The notes: generated by a model not told the origin, from the letters alone. Counted from the stretch's first letter, positions 11,746-25,298 are shown. The stretch is 64,000 nt of DNA from Actinomucor elegans (GCA_026027325.1 JAMSLZ010000001.1:1736001-1800000); one strand, 5' to 3'. Program-made: numbers and translations.

Positions 11746-14105
11746 TTAATTCTTTACTGCTGCGTGATACCGATACATTGTTTCCAGCTCTTCAGGAGTA
11801 GTCGCTGCATTCAAATGCGGTAACTGCCGTTCAATTTCTGACAAGTCAAGGCCATCGTGGGCGAAGAGTTTGAATCGTTTCAACGATGCAAGAAATCATT
11901 TAGTGCCACTTTTGTAATGGATGTCATTAGACTTCACTTTGAATGACTCAGGTAATGGTTTGGAATAATTAGTGGTGGTTTCTAGATATGTTCAATCATT
12001 CAATATATGTCGAATTTCTACTATGCTAGAATAGTATATATTACCTTCATTTGATGGAGTAGCGTGTTGAAAAGGCTCTAAATGATGCTTAAATTATTCT
12101 AGTGAAAAGCCAACACTTTCGGTCGGTTAAACCCGTTATCAATTCCAGTGAACGGCAAGAGCTCCAGATTGTCTCAACTAGTATCCAAATAGACGTCTTG
12201 GATTTTGTATAAATGTTTGGCATCGTCTTTGTTGATCGCCTACTTGGGTTCGGTTACTTTAATTTGACGTTTATTAAATAGTAACTTGAAACCATATAGA
12301 TTTCACTTAGTCATCGCTAAACTATTCCTGGCTTTTTGGAGTTTTGAAGCAATTACGAATCTTTCGATTTTTAACGTGTCTTTTTCGTGAAAATCACTTG
12401 ATTCGTTGCATACTACTTTCAATGCTTCGGGTAAGCATCTACTTCGACTTATTGAACCATAATTTGATCTTCTGTCTCTTTACAGTTGGAAATAGCTAAT
12501 TTATCTTGATTTTGTAAAAAACAGATGATCTAACAGAAGGGAGACTTGTTTGTTCTTTTGCCACATTTTTTCAAGATTAGTTGTGTATGTTTCCAAAGCT
12601 GACTTTATGGCATAAGGCTCGAGATAGTTTTTAATGCTTGTCGGCCTGGATAAAGTTTTGACAAATGAGTGGTGGAATGGGGTCTTTTGAAAAGAGACAT
12701 TTATTGTTCCATGAGAACTAAAATAAAAAGAATCAACTGCAAGTGTTGAGTTTTGAATGAGTTGTTCATATTCATCCCTACAAATGATTTCGTTGAGTGA
12801 TGGTGCTGTAATAGGCCCACTGCCTGACTCGACTTGATAATCTAGAGGAAGTACGTTTTTGAAATCTTTTTTGGCCGCATCTTCCAATATCACAGTGCCA
12901 TCACCTTAGATAACAAATGCTAAGTTCTGAAAAACAAATCATCTTGCACATTTGTATTTCAAAATCAACAATATAATATGTTTATTATACAAAGGCCCAT
13001 TGAAATGTATCTACAAATGCAGTGCAGGTATCTTCAGGAAGATCATTTAGTAGAATGGGTTGGAGGGTACGCTGCAAACTTTGGTAGTAATACTACTCTT
13101 TAGAAGAGGGTTGTCAAGCTCAGTTTTAGAAGGTGGTGAAATGGCTTCATATTCTATTTTAAGCCATGCTTTGGAGGACCCAACTACTTTATCAAAATTA
13201 GACTTATCAAAGTTTGTCTAGTACATTACGACTTTTTCCTCATTTTCTTTAACTGTACATTTAGATGTCTTTCTATTTTCTCTCCGCTGGCATTAAGTAA
13301 GTCTTCAGCAGCAATAACAGAATGTCTGGGTAGCCTTGTTTGGGATAGACAATCTTCATAATGGAATTGAAGTTCGTTCCCCTCCTTTTTGAATGACACT
13401 ATTATTTCATTAAGCTTCGCTTTGAAGACTGTATTCTAAACCTTCATTACTTCTTTCTTGATTGGGCCAGTGCTTGAGTCAGGTTCGTGAAGTCGTTTTT
13501 GCCCAATTTTCAGCCAAGACGGTAGCTTATTACAAGTAATATGGCCGTAGACTTGTGTTTGCTTCCTTTTTCTGTGATGCATATTGGATAAAAAGATAGA
13601 AAAAAGATATATAGCAACGTACCTTTCCTTTAAATCAGTGACAATGTCGACCCTGTAATTGCTAGTGTTTTCTGATATATTACACTGGGAATCAAAATAC
13701 AAAAATTTGGTATTAGTTTCGATCTTCTGGTTAATAAAAACAATTACTAAGAGAAACCAATTATACTAACATACTTTGTATGGACTTGATCACTTTTTCC
13801 TCAATGATCTCCTCCCCCTCCTCCCCCCTTTTACTTTACCTTCCTTAGGTTCACGCCTGTTAGATTGGTTTCCTTAAAGCCTACACAGCTAAGCCGCTAG
13901 TACCCAAATGATTCCTCTCCTTCTTCCTTTTTGCACTTGATCCCAACGGGATTTTTAGATTCCACATTCCTTCAAATCTAGCCTGGACGGTATATGTGCG
14001 CCTAATTAACACCACTCGCTCATCAAGACCTTTTTTATATAATAAAATTCTTGTTAGTCTAACATGCTTTGTGCAAACACGAATGGTGTAAAAATAGCCA
14101 TACAT
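11746..14105 (-). pseudogene. degenerate multi-exon gene, family not recognised
   Basis: Successive pieces read like real protein but are broken by stops and frame changes. From the 5' side: an acidic piece (about 13840-13770), a piece with SNYRVDIVTDLKE (13730-13620) spliced by a plausible intron to KRKQTQVYGH (to 13436), then 13220-13100, 13075-12990 (LNDLPEDTCTAFVDTFQWAF), a good intron (12989-about 12932) into a frame with an in-frame TAA near 12910, an open 130-codon stretch (12893-12501), LPEALKVVCNESSDF (about 12430-12310), and a final piece ending PEELETMYRYHAAVKN at 11746. Two pieces share an LPE-(A/S)-(L/F)-KV motif, suggesting an internal repeat. At least five disruptions make it a pseudogene. 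The 5' limit, including the frame at 14105-13881, is uncertain. Confidence 0.6.
13806..13832. repeat. homopyrimidine/homopurine tract, G-rich on minus strand
   Basis: C/T-only run; the minus strand has GGGGGG, GG, GGGGG and GG blocks. It is a possible G-quadruplex or triplex site in otherwise AT-rich DNA. Confidence 0.6.
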
Positions 14106-15393
14106 TCATTCATAATATGAAGCTACCATAACATATTTGATGATTACATCATGTTTAAATGAAGCACTACGTCCATAAGAGCCATTATTTGATGTGTAAA
14201 TTATACTTTAACAATATAGTTATAAAATGCATATTTCTTTTCAGAAAATTATACTCCGCATACTTATTAAGGACTCAATATAGATACGGTTTGATGATTT
14301 TAATATGCGAATATTCTGAGTGCTGCTTCTATTTTACCAAGTTCGGTTACGCATATTGTCTTCAAGTTTGAATCCTGTTCACAAAACCTAATTCTTGCTG
14401 TTTGAATTTTGATAGCTTTTTGTTATATTAGTTTGATTAAAATTTGCTTGAACTAATGTGTCATGTTAGCTTGAAAGGATTCTTTTTGTGTTTATAGGGG
14501 AACAAACATATATAACTACTACTTATCACTCACTCTCCGTCGGTTCATAACTATCTTTGGCTAGGACTTAAGAAATTCGAAATACGCGATACATTTAATT
14601 ATCATCAATATAATGTCTCTCTACTGATTTTGATTTAATATCACATTAGAATAATAGCCCATACTCAGAATGTATTACTGTATCTATCAGGACTTCAGGA
14701 ATACTCACGGAGAACGTGGAATACAATAGGGCATCTGATTCACTGTTATCAATGGCTATATTTATTAGCCTCTTCTATTGTGTATGTAACTAACGAATAA
14801 AGTAAGAATATGTTCCTATTAAGCTTCGTGATGCATGTGACTTATCCATAAAATAAGATAAATATATTTATTGTACTTTATAATGTATACAGCTTATGAT
14901 ACAAGTAAAATTAAAATCCTAAAAGAACGGATACTATGTGCATATCTATAATCTCTTAGGCGAATACAAGAATACGCTTGTATAGTCCATCTATACTGTA
15001 ATATGACGCCAAATTAACTTTAGCAGTTAATCTGATCGCTTCTCGAACAAAGTAACTTCATTCATTGTGCGCGGCAAAAGGTAGGTATTTTGTTTGAAGA
15101 GTATTAATACTTTATTGTAATTCAAACCAATCAGGGCCTCTATAATTTACTTACCAAGTTTATATATACCTGTTTATACGAAATTATCCTTCCTTGTATG
15201 ATCCACTAATAACATCTATTAAATACATGTATGCAGCCATTGTTGTATGCATTAATTACACTGAGCGTGACTTCTAAAACAGAAACGCCGTCACACGGCC
15301 CTGCTGTCCCGCGAAAGCGACCCCATCCCATAAAATTTTGAGACTGAAGTAAGCCCTGTTTGATTTTTCTCGATAAACCCATCCAATATTACA
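14106..15393. other. intergenic upstream of bL21m
   Basis: AT-rich. It contains a dispersed-repeat copy (14631-14690). A short GC-rich patch with a GCCGT/ACGGC mini-hairpin lies at about 15284-15325, some 70-110 bases before the bL21m start, and probably belongs to its promoter. Confidence 0.55.
14631..14690 (+). repeat. dispersed ~70-nt repeat, copy 2
   Basis: GATTTAATATCACATTAG..., then CCCATACTCAGAATGTATTA and CTGTATCTAT. Matches the 55369-55430 copy most closely. Confidence 0.6.
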
Positions 15394-15988
15394 ATGTTCT
15401 CGAATTTGTTCAAGGGAATCAGCTCATCGGTAGTCCGAGGTAATTAGAAAGCAGCACATTGAGAAAAAGAAAAGAAAAGCTAATGTCAAAATTTCGCTTA
15501 TTAGGTTCTATTAAGCAACAACCTATTCAAAGTAAGATAGTGGCCTGTCAAATTATTCAGACGTATTCTCAACACACTTGTTTTACATAGATACTTTACG
15601 CCAGTTGCAAACTTCAGCAGCCGATACAGCACCTTCAGTTCAAAAGCTTCGCGATCAGTTACGTTACTATGCAGTTGCCGAGATTGCCGGTCGTCCCTTT
15701 TTAATCACAAAGAATGACAAGGTTATCGTGAACCGTTTGAAGGATGTGAAGGTAGGCGATGTTCTCAAGTTGGATAAGGTACGCGAGTTGGGATCAAAAG
15801 ATTATACATTAAAAGGATCGCCCTACGTTCCCGAGACCGTGTTCAATATCAATGCTACAGTAATTGAACATACCAAGAGCAAATTGATTCAAATCGTAAA
15901 GAAGAAGAGAAGAAAGAACTATAAGCGTACAATTGAACACAAGCAAACTCATACTGTGTTAAGGATTTCAAACGTCGATGTGCTTTAG
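15394..15988 (+). CDS. MRPL21: mitochondrial large-subunit ribosomal protein bL21m
   Basis: Three exons (15394-15439, 15505-15531, 15591-15988) give 156 residues. The N-terminus (MFSNLFKGISSSVVRG...) is basic and Ser-rich, as expected for mitochondrial import. The body matches bL21: YAVAEIAGRPFLITKNDKVI, VGDVLKLDKV, the GSPYV turn, and the C-terminal KKKRRKNYKR rRNA-binding stretch followed by HKQTHTVLRI. Its role is a structural protein of the mitoribosomal large subunit. An earlier AG at 15560 would also keep the frame but would leave a 29-nt intron, so the AG at 15590 was chosen. The S1P lyase gene follows on the same strand with 160 bases between stop and start. Confidence 0.93.
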
Positions 15989-16148
15989 ATATATAACATG
16001 TTCAATAAATGCCTTTTATAGTGAATTGAGGAATAACGCTTACAGTAAAAAAAACTGTGCGGCACTTGAAAGTTGCTTTTATAAACCCTGTGAGGTTTTC
16101 GGCTTTTTGTTTCTCTTTATCTGTTTTTTTTTATTTTTTATTTTTATT

Positions 16149-18008
16149 ATGACTTTTGTTACAGAAACCAATGCGTTATTACGCTTCGCTCAAATGTCCA
16201 ATGATTTCTTGGATAATCGCTATTTAAGGCACATAAAAAATATCATCTTCATCCTTGTATTGCTAAACTACTGGTCAAAACTATATAATCAAGTCTTAAT
16301 TGGAGGTCCTTTGAGAGCTATTCAGGATTTAAAGGCTTATGTCATCAAGGTAAATATGCGACTAGATGAATGATTATTGGTTTTAAACAATGCGTATATA
16401 GATTGCTTTTAAGCAACTACGTCGATTGCCTTCTGTCCAAGAGAAAATCAACAAGGAACTCGGAAGTACTTTGGCAGATATGGAACATTCCATGATGTCT
16501 AAAGAGGTGGGGTTGGACGTGAATGTAACTTTACCTGCACATGGATTAACAGAAGACCAAGTCATGGATAGTTTGAAAAAGTAAGTTGAAATGGGTGGTT
16601 TAATGCGGTGGTTTAACATGTCAGAAAAGATTTCAGTCTTTAAAGGCTGCAGATTGGGCAGGAGGAAAGGTATCTGGTTCCATTTACCATGGTGGTGAAG
16701 ATCTTACTCGAATTCTGGCCGAGGCGTACAAGATCTTTGCTATTGCGAACCCTCTCCACCCTGAAATCTTCCCTGGTGTACGACGTATGGAGGCTGAATC
16801 AGTTGCAATGGTGCTCAATATGTATAATGCCCCATCAACTGGCTGTGGTACGATGACAAGCGGAGGTACAGAAAGTATCTTGATGGCCTGTAAAACTTAT
16901 CGTGATATGTACAAGGACTTGAAGGGTATTAATTACCCTGAAATGTAAGTAATAAAGAAGAATGAATATTAGAAAAGGTAACCAACCGTAACCGTTTATA
17001 GGGTTGTACCCGATACTATTCATGCTGCTTTCATGAAAGCTTCGAATTATTTCAAGATCAAGCTTGTAACTGTACCTATTGATCCTGTCACATTAAAGGT
17101 AGACATCAAAAAGGTTGAAAGAGCTATTACAAAGAACACTGTCATGGTAAGTCGCTGAAAGCTTTGCTATCATCATTAGCTGATCGTTCTATTTATCAAA
17201 GATTGCTGGTTCTGCAGTCAACTTCCCTCATGGTATTGCAGATGATATCGTAGCTTTGGGTAAACTAGCCAAGAAATACAATGTTGGCCTTCATGTAGAT
17301 TGCTGTCTTGGTAGTTTTATCATGCCCTTCTTGGAAAAGGCTGGCTTCCCTACTACCGATTTCGACTTTAGAGTCGAAGGCGTTACTTCTATCTCCTGTG
17401 ATACCCATAAATACGGTTTTGCTGCCAAAGGCTCTTCTATTATTATGTACCGCAACAGTTCAATTAGAAAGTACCAATACTTTTTATATTCTCAATGGAC
17501 TGGTGGCATTTATGCTTCCCCTAGTATCGCAGGCTCTCGTCCTGGTGCTTTGATTGCAGGCTGTTGGTCTGCTTTGATGCATATGGGCGAAGATGGTTAT
17601 CTCCAAACATGTAAAGTCATTATTGGTGCTCGTCGCATCATGGAGGCTGGTGTTCGTTCTATTCCTCAACTTCATGTCAAAGGTGACCCTATTGGTCCTG
17701 TGCTTGCTTTTGGTGCTAATGAACCTCTTAACATTTACGATGTTGGAGACAAATTATCGGCCCGCGGGTGGAATTTGAGTGCTTTGCAGAACCCTTCTGG
17801 TCTTCATATATCTACTACTTTGCCTTGGGTAAACAGTGCTGAGCAATTTGTCAAGGATTTGAAGGAATGTGTTCAAGGTCTTGTGGATGATCCATCAAGT
17901 GGCAATGGCTCCACTGCTGCTATCTATGGTACTGCTGCTAGTGTTCCTGATAAATCCATCGTGGACGATGTCGCTGCTGGCTTTTTGGATCTCTTGTATA
18001 AGGCTTAA
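16149..18008 (+). CDS. DPL1: sphingosine-1-phosphate lyase (PLP-dependent)
   Basis: Five exons (16149-16349, 16402-16580, 16630-16944, 17002-17146, 17202-18008) give 548 residues, the usual family size. It cleaves phosphorylated long-chain bases to a fatty aldehyde and ethanolamine phosphate at the ER, the exit step of sphingolipid breakdown. Visible: an N-terminal membrane helix ([11 protein letters not shown]), the [10 protein letters not shown] and [17 protein letters not shown] blocks, [12 protein letters not shown], and the PLP lysine in SCDTHKYG (K350). [15 protein letters not shown] and the C-terminal AIYGTAA block also match eukaryotic lyases. The exon 3 acceptor was set at 16629 because the nearer AG at 16624 breaks the frame. 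The group II decarboxylase fold is the only alternative; the GSR and DTHKYG context separates it. Confidence 0.96.
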
Positions 18009-19846
18009 CTTGTTCATTATTTTATTTTTATTGTAAACTTAACTTTCCCTCACTTTATCATTTAATTCAACATCAATAAAGCATAATACTATATATCCTA
18101 TTTTGCCAACTGTTGTGTATAAACGTGCATATCTTCTTGTTCATACAGAAATAATAAGGTCATATTCTATTGTTATCGATGACAGTGAGTAACGCGATAT
18201 TTTTCAGCATATTATAGCACGATTCCATTAATATGTTAACATGTTTATAATTTGTAATACTCCAATGTGACATGTCTAGTTTACATTTTTATAGATTTGT
18301 AATACGCTTCAATCGAGTTTACTCGAATGTTTATGATCCCAAACTGTTTTACATAATGTATTTTATGTCTTTTTAAGCTTATCAGTAGAGAAGTTAGATA
18401 AAAGCTATGGACATCTATAAAGCGCCCCTACGAATCGACGTTACAGCTTGAGTTGTATCATATTATTAGAGCTCTTTGATGCCATTGATTTTCTATTTAG
18501 TGACAAATCTCATAATTGGAAAGAAGTATTACTGTTAATTAATGATTTTTCATTGCATTTCAATTAAATTGAGGTATTAACACATTTTGAGCATGGAATA
18601 ATAATCTAATCCAACATTTAACTACGATCTCTCGAAAGATTTGTTGATTATTAGGTAATTTACAACATATCACTGAAATATGATATGCTTATTATAATAC
18701 AGTTCTATTAGGTGCAGTATCTCATTATTACTATTATTAATATATACTAGCAACTGGCTGCTGCTTTATATCACTAGAATCAGTGAAGGAATGTAAAAAT
18801 GTTGAAAATAGCAAATCAGCGAAATTTCAAGAGAAATCCTTCTGGCTCAAGCTTTCAGAAAACCTTTTCTTTTTATAAGGCTTGAATACAGCACAGTTGT
18901 AGTATAAAATTTTACCATAGTAGATTTATTATAATGGCCAATATACACAAGCGCCAATTTCGTAGCTTTTTATCTAGATTAAATTCTTGAATTATGATGG
19001 CATTTCTAGCTTTACAAAAAATCGTCATCTGTCGAATATATTTCAAAGGATTGAGCGAGATAAGGGTTGCAGTTTGCATCAGCAGATACATCATTTAATT
19101 ATACTTAAACTATACCAGTATGTATTCTACGTATCGATTCTTTTAGCAAAAAGAATATTAGCCTTTGGATAGTACAATATCGTTTTTGAGTATTGGATTC
19201 ATTTAAAAGTATGGTTATAATCCATCTTTATATTGTGCAATTCGGATCATATGCTACTGCTTTTGTTTTAGTATAAAAGCTAATAGTGCTCGAGTTATTT
19301 TGGCTCAGAAATCAAACAAAGCAAGTCGCCAATTAGCATACGTAGATTTACGTTTGCATCCTCAAGCTCTATACAAACTTGCAATGCTTTAATGAAAGCC
19401 TTTGATTCTGCAACAAGAATGTAGTATTCTTTCGTGATGAACCCTTTCTCAATAATGTATAGACATTACTATTATTTTTTCTATTCAATGGCGTTAAAAG
19501 AATCAATTGTAATGTATAAATTATAGTTGTATTAAAGTTACAAAACGTAACAAATTTTAAGTAAATAACAAATAGATTATTTTATATGTAGATATGGATA
19601 TAATAAATGTAAAAAAAAAGCGCTATGTATATATAACATAAAAAAAAAAAAAAATATCATATGCTTATATAGCAAAGTGTACGTACTAGAGTGCAAAAAA
19701 AAAAGGCACACAGCTGGCCTAGGTGCTACATTAACTGATATTTATGAGGCCATATCATACATAAGAAGGACCATAGCCGTTATTAATATGATGACTAGTA
19801 TTGTTATAGGTAAGAATCGTACTATAGAGACACAGTTTATTGTACG
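18009..19846. other. gene desert, AT-rich
   Basis: No credible gene. It contains a weak dispersed-repeat copy at 18573-18618 and A-runs at 19608-19655. The 3' ends of the S1P lyase and bHLH genes face each other here. Confidence 0.6.
18573..18618 (-). repeat. dispersed repeat, weak copy
   Basis: Shares CATTTTGAGCATG and flanking AT with the other copies; the remainder is poorly conserved. Confidence 0.35.
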
Positions 19847-21385
19847 TTACCCGACATTGCCTCTTTCGCGTTTGATCATATCAATCTCTCGTCTAAGACC
19901 AGATATTTCATTTTCCAGGTCATAATCTCGTCGTTTTAACAGAGAAATATATTCAACAGCTATATATAAATGTTAAAATAATTGCTGTGCATACACATGT
20001 AGTATATATATACCAACCTTTACTTAATATTTCCCATTTACTGGTTTTCATATTCTTTTCAACAGGCAAAGAATCTCTTAATTCATCAAACAAATCCTTC
20101 ATTTCCTTTCTTCGTTTTCGCTCAGCAAGCTTATGACTCACTCGTAGCTCTGGAGAGCGAGAATAAGGAGTTTCTTTACGCTTTTCTTCTTCCATCGTAC
20201 CATCACTAAAAGATCCATGCCGACTATTACTCAATTCATGATGAAGTCGAGATTGCGGTGGTAATGATGGAGCAGTATTGGTTCTACTACTGCTGCTACT
20301 ACTGTTATTATCATATGGGTAACTGCTATGATGTGAAGTCACTACTGGCATGGATGCTCTTCTCACTAGTAAATGTTCACCAGGGCCATCATCTAAGATA
20401 GAAGGTCTACGGCGACTAGGCAACAATGGGCCTCCACCGTGATGCAATCGACTGATGCTATTATTTCTACTATTTACATTGGCCTTGTGGATCTCATGCA
20501 ATTGCTCCTGATGGCCCACCACGTTGCCTGGTGCTGATTGCGGCGGGCTAGGAGGTGCAGAATAGGTCTTGTAATTAGGTGATTCCTGAATTGTTGCAGG
20601 AAACTGAAATGCTGCTAATATTCATCATATTAATAAAGAATCTTTTTAACACTAATTTGTATTACCTCTGTACTTTGTGTTGCCATTGTTTCTGCTATTG
20701 TTATTTGTATGATGTTCTGCGCTTGCAATGGAATGTCTTCTTTGAAAAGAATCATATACATGACTGGTGGAGGATGGAGTGAGAGGATGATGGCCTGGTA
20801 GAGAATCGCGCCGACCAACCAATGAATATGGATGTGGTGCATCACCATCGTGATATCGTTTATTAGAACAAGTAAAAGGGGATGGAGAGGGTGACCGAGA
20901 GGAATAATCATAGTCTGTAGTAGTAGCAATGGATTCTCGACGGCTCACGACTGTAGAATTAGGTAGTGGTAGATTGCTCATATCTGTGATGGAAGGCCGG
21001 CGATAATTATAGAATGATACTGGATCAGTTGCTGAGCCTCGTCGAGAGTAAGACATGGATTCATAGTATGGTTGTTGCGAACTAGGCTCTAGAGGAGCTG
21101 GTATCTTGGTCGCATCAAGTGTGCGTTGCTTGGAAACCGACATATCAGACATACGATGTCGTATAAAATCATCTGTTTGTGTTGAAATAGAAGGGAGATT
21201 GGGCTTGGGTTCTATTAAGTATATCAATATCCAATTTTTCTCGATTATTCTAGCGTATTTTTACCTTGGCTAACTTGATTGGGTTCGTCAATCACCATCT
21301 TGTCTTGTTCATCTACCGAGTTTCTTAATAACTCTCTGGCTGGCGGCAGGACAAAACTGGTTTCTTCAGGCTTCGCTATATCCAT
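19847..21385 (-). CDS. bHLH-leucine-zipper transcription factor
   Basis: Four exons (21385-21265, 21211-20666, 20611-20018, 19959-19847) give 457 residues. The DNA-binding region is at the C-terminus, residues about 377-435: basic part [10 protein letters not shown] with the H/E/R triad expected to contact a CACGTG-type E-box, helix 1 ([13 protein letters not shown]), loop, then helix 2 ([15 protein letters not shown]). It runs directly into a short coiled coil ([20 protein letters not shown]). An intron splits helix 2. The long N-terminus is disordered and Ser/His-rich, with several RRxS(I/L) patches resembling basophilic kinase sites, plus a [10 protein letters not shown] motif near residue 11. 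The family is Myc/Max/Cbf1-like in the basic region, but I cannot assign an orthologue. Confidence 0.88.
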
Positions 21386-22555
21386 AATTTAAAATTTTCA
21401 GTTGGAAAAAAAAAAAGGAAAAGGTACGTACATAGTCAGGCTTTATATATATATACAGAAGCAGATTCAACAAGCCTGCAGAACTAGACATAGACAGAGA
21501 CAGTCACGAAGTTTTGATATGGGCACCCGCATTCATATGGCATACCTGTAAGCTATGTCTATCAAACATCGCTAGGCCCCTAGTGCGCTCCTTTTTCGTT
21601 TTCAAATCCTCCTACTCTCCTATCAGCACTGCTCCTCTTCTATTCTTTATAATTCAGGTAGGACAATTGCCGAAACCAATTGATCTAAAAGAATGAAAAA
21701 AAGGATTCAAGGCTTGAATATCCGTTGTTTCAATCCATGTCTAGATGGAATCCATCACCCAATATGGCTTTTTATTATAATAGAACCTGTGAGTAAATAT
21801 CCTGCCGAAATTATGTTAGGTTTCAGCAATAGTTTTAATGCGGGTGTACTTGCTTAGCTTAATGCCAGTAATCCTTATTAAATCCATTGCAGTTGCATGA
21901 TCTATGCGTAAAATGCACTGATTCTAGTTGAATTTATATCTAAAAACGTGGTAAAACTGAGATTGTTTTTAAGTAGTACATGTACCTGGACTCGGCTTTT
22001 CATTAAGTATTACATAATATAGCTGGATTCGCTGTTTAAATGGTGAGAAACAGTCAATATACCAATCACTATTGCTTCTGCTGCTTAAGAACATCTCCTA
22101 TCCATTGACAGGAGCACCGTTACTTGTATGTCAACTATAGACGGTAGCTTTCTGCTGTTTCTTATGTAGCTCCTCATTCTTTTTTTTTCTTTCTTTCTTT
22201 TTGCATATAGCCATATTCAGCAAAATTGTCTCTAGTTACATTGACATTTACGTCAATATATCCCTATAGATCTATCATAGAAAAAGATATTGTAAAATAT
22301 TCTCCTATGAGATCTGAGTGTCTCTATAGATTTTCTTTGAATTAAGCTTTGTTCTCATTTGTATAGATCAAAGGAGAGAAGCGTCAATTGATCTGAACGA
22401 AATGACAGTATCCATAGAAGTGAAATGGCTTACATAAACACTTGACTAACGACTGCCCGGCTATTTCCAAGCATAAAATATCATTCAAATGCATATCTCC
22501 ATTGATAACTAATAGAAAGCAAAGCCCAATATAACTTCAAATGCTTTATTTCGTA
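21386..22555. other. intergenic between bHLH and M13 peptidase genes
   Basis: Nothing coding recognised. A pyrimidine-rich patch lies at about 22180-22201. Confidence 0.55.
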
Positions 22556-25298
22556 TTACCATAGCTCGCATTTAGCAACAGGGTTCATAGGACTTCCCAA
22601 AGGACATTTAAATACATTGGCAAAGTGATTCGAGTTTTGAACTGCACCATTAACACGCCATTTCGCAGGTGAATGCTCATCCGTAAGGACCTACAGTCAA
22701 ACATTAGAATAGGCCAAACACATTGTATTAAAGCTACTTACGCCCTTCTTTGCCTGAGCAGGTGTCACTTTATTACACCAGATACGACCAAAATTAACAA
22801 AAAATAACTGTTCAGGGGATAGAGCATCCAAACCAGGCAAGCGAACATTGTTATAGCGTTTGCTCTCCTTGTCACTGTCATATCTCTTCTTCCAAGCAAC
22901 ATAGGATTCTCCCAATCCACCATTATCAGCTAAATTCTCTCCAAGGGTAAACTTGCCATTGACATGAATAGCTTCTCCTTTATCATCGATCATGGTGAAG
23001 TTGCTGTATTGTTTGACAAAACACTCAGCCTTTTCATCGAACTGAGCAGAAGTTTCGTTTGTCCACCATTGAACAAGACGACCCTCTGCGTCAAAGTGTC
23101 TACCCATGTTATCAAATCCGTGCTATTAAAGATGATCAGTCTAGAGTAAACTACTATCATGGAACACTTACAGTTAATTCATGACCAACAACAACGCCAA
23201 TACCACCATAGTTTAGATAGTCGGGGTAGTTGCTTCCAAAGAAAGGGTTCTGCAAGATACCAGCAGGGAACACAATCTAAATACAACGTTAACATTGAAT
23301 TCTGCAAGAACACCTGTTGACATACCTCATTGAAAGATGGGTTATAATAGGCGTTGACTTCTTGAGGGTTCATTAACCATTTGGATCTATCTGGGGTCTT
23401 TCCAACTTGACGCCATTGATCCAGAATTCCAAACTTACGAGCATTAACATAGTTACTAAAATAATCATCAGCATCCATACTTAGATCAGCATAAAAGTTT
23501 GAAAGTGAAACAGGTGACATAATATCTGGAGACATATCAGGATAGCCAACTTTACGAATCAACTTGTCGACTTTCTCTTCGGCCTTTTGACGAGTCTCTT
23601 GATCAATCCATTCCAGCTTGGGTAAACGTTCTAAAAACACGTCCTTGATACTGTTGACAAACTCATCAGCGCGTTCTTTAGCGTTTCCACCAAATTTGTC
23701 AAGTACATAATAACGACCAGCCAAGAAACCCAAGTCACCATTTACTTCATCCAAGCAAGTATCCCAACGAGGCTTGATAGACTTGGGATTGGTTCCAATT
23801 AACTTGGAAGTGAGACGACGAATGGGTGTACGTACATTTTCACCCAAGGCATCAGCATATCCAAAAATGATCTTCCATATGAAGTAAGCTTGCAAGGTGC
23901 GCGTTGATTCATTTTCAAGCAATTCAGTAGAAACATTACCAATAAAAGCAGGTGAAGTAACCACCAGCTTACCGGGATGAGGAGCAGTGGGAGGCAAAAG
24001 ATGGGTGACATAGAGTCCCCAATCAACGTTAGGAGCAATCTTGGCCAGTTCAGAAAGTGTCATAGGGTTATAGGTAGCTTCTGGATCTTGGAAATACTCG
24101 GGTAATTGACTAAGTTCGGCCAGCTTTTTTTCAAAATCCACAATCAAGCGAGCAGTAGCATTGATATTATTGCCTTTAAACATATCATCCTCGTCGGACA
24201 TTAAATCGGACTTGTCTTTATAGATGGCATTTAAAGTCTCTACAATGGTCTCATAAAGCACTTGCACAATTTCTTCCTGCGTATAATAAACTTTGTTGGG
24301 TAATGTCAAGCCAGATTGATATAACTGCAAAGAATTGACGCTGGGGTCTTTGGGATCGGCATCTACCATGATCTCGAAAAGAGCACCAATATCACGCTTG
24401 GCCAAAAACGACAGGGTTTGGGTTAAACGACGGGTTTCTGAAGCAAGCAAGGAAGTAGGAAACAAGTCTCGTAATTCTTTTAAAATAGGATAAATAGGCT
24501 CTGATCCACGAGCATCAATCTTGGCTTCATTCATACAAGAATCATACAAGTCTTTGACCTTTTCAAAATTTTGCTTATCAATGAGCTTTTCAGGATCAGG
24601 TAAATGACCTGAGGAAGGACGAGTACGGTCATAAAAATCATCAAAAGTGCCAGAGAGAATCGTACGTAGTGCTTCCTTGTTTTGATTCACTAGCGATACA
24701 AATGAGTTGATGGAAGATTTGCCATCAGGAATTTCATGGGACTTTTCCCAGTTGCTGCCTATATATGTAGATTATTTCTTTAATTAGAAGAATAACAGTT
24801 GGGGAATGTGAGGCTTGCTTACACGTATACTGATAGAAATCGTCGCAAGGATCGGCAGTCAGATCAACGTCCTAGTTAACGCGTAGAGTAATTAGTGGAT
24901 TGAAGCATTTTGCCACTATTTTCTTTTGTATACCTTTAGAATTTGAGCTGCTGTCAAGACACATTCAGGTGTAATACAAACGGGCTAAATAAAAACGCGT
25001 GCTTAACAAATATTCTTGCATACATAAACAACATACTTACTGCAGTAGTATTGCTTCCAGGAGGCGTTGGTACTGTAGGAGGTGGATCCTTGGGGTGTTC
25101 TTCATAGACACGTCTCGTATAAAGCCCAGCAAGGATACACAGAGATATGAAGAACGTAATAGTCAAAGAAAACAGAACCTTTTCCAATAAGGTAAACTTG
25201 CCATTTTGCAATCGACCACTTTGAGGTGGATTATCTTGTAGATCTTGATTAATGAGATCATCTTCATCTCGAAGAAGAGGTTCTCTTTCTTCGCTCAT
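22556..25298 (-). CDS. M13 family zinc metallopeptidase (neprilysin/ECE-like), type II membrane protein
   Basis: Seven exons (25298-25041, 24984-24934, 24871-24823, 24758-23326, 23276-23172, 23122-22742, 22690-22556) give 803 residues. A short cytosolic tail with an acidic [10 protein letters not shown] motif (dileucine-like sorting signal) precedes one transmembrane helix at about 40-62. The ectodomain starts with the family cysteines and [12 protein letters not shown]. It carries [10 protein letters not shown], the zinc site HELTH at 629-633 (the last His lies in the next exon) and ENLADNGG at 694-701 with the third ligand Glu. It ends CELW, the variant of the canonical C-x-x-W tail. All catalytic residues I can check are present, so it should be an active ecto-endopeptidase cutting short peptides. 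Substrate and site (surface, endosome or vacuole) are unknown. Confidence 0.95.

Noticed and set aside
14340..14390. Possible tRNA B-box (GTTTGAATCC)
   Set aside because: No A box at the right distance and no acceptor stem; no other tRNA-like arrangement found in the window.
15532..15560. Alternative 29-nt intron in bL21m
   Set aside because: In-frame, but far below the minimal intron size seen in all neighbours; the AG at 15590 gives a normal 59-nt intron.
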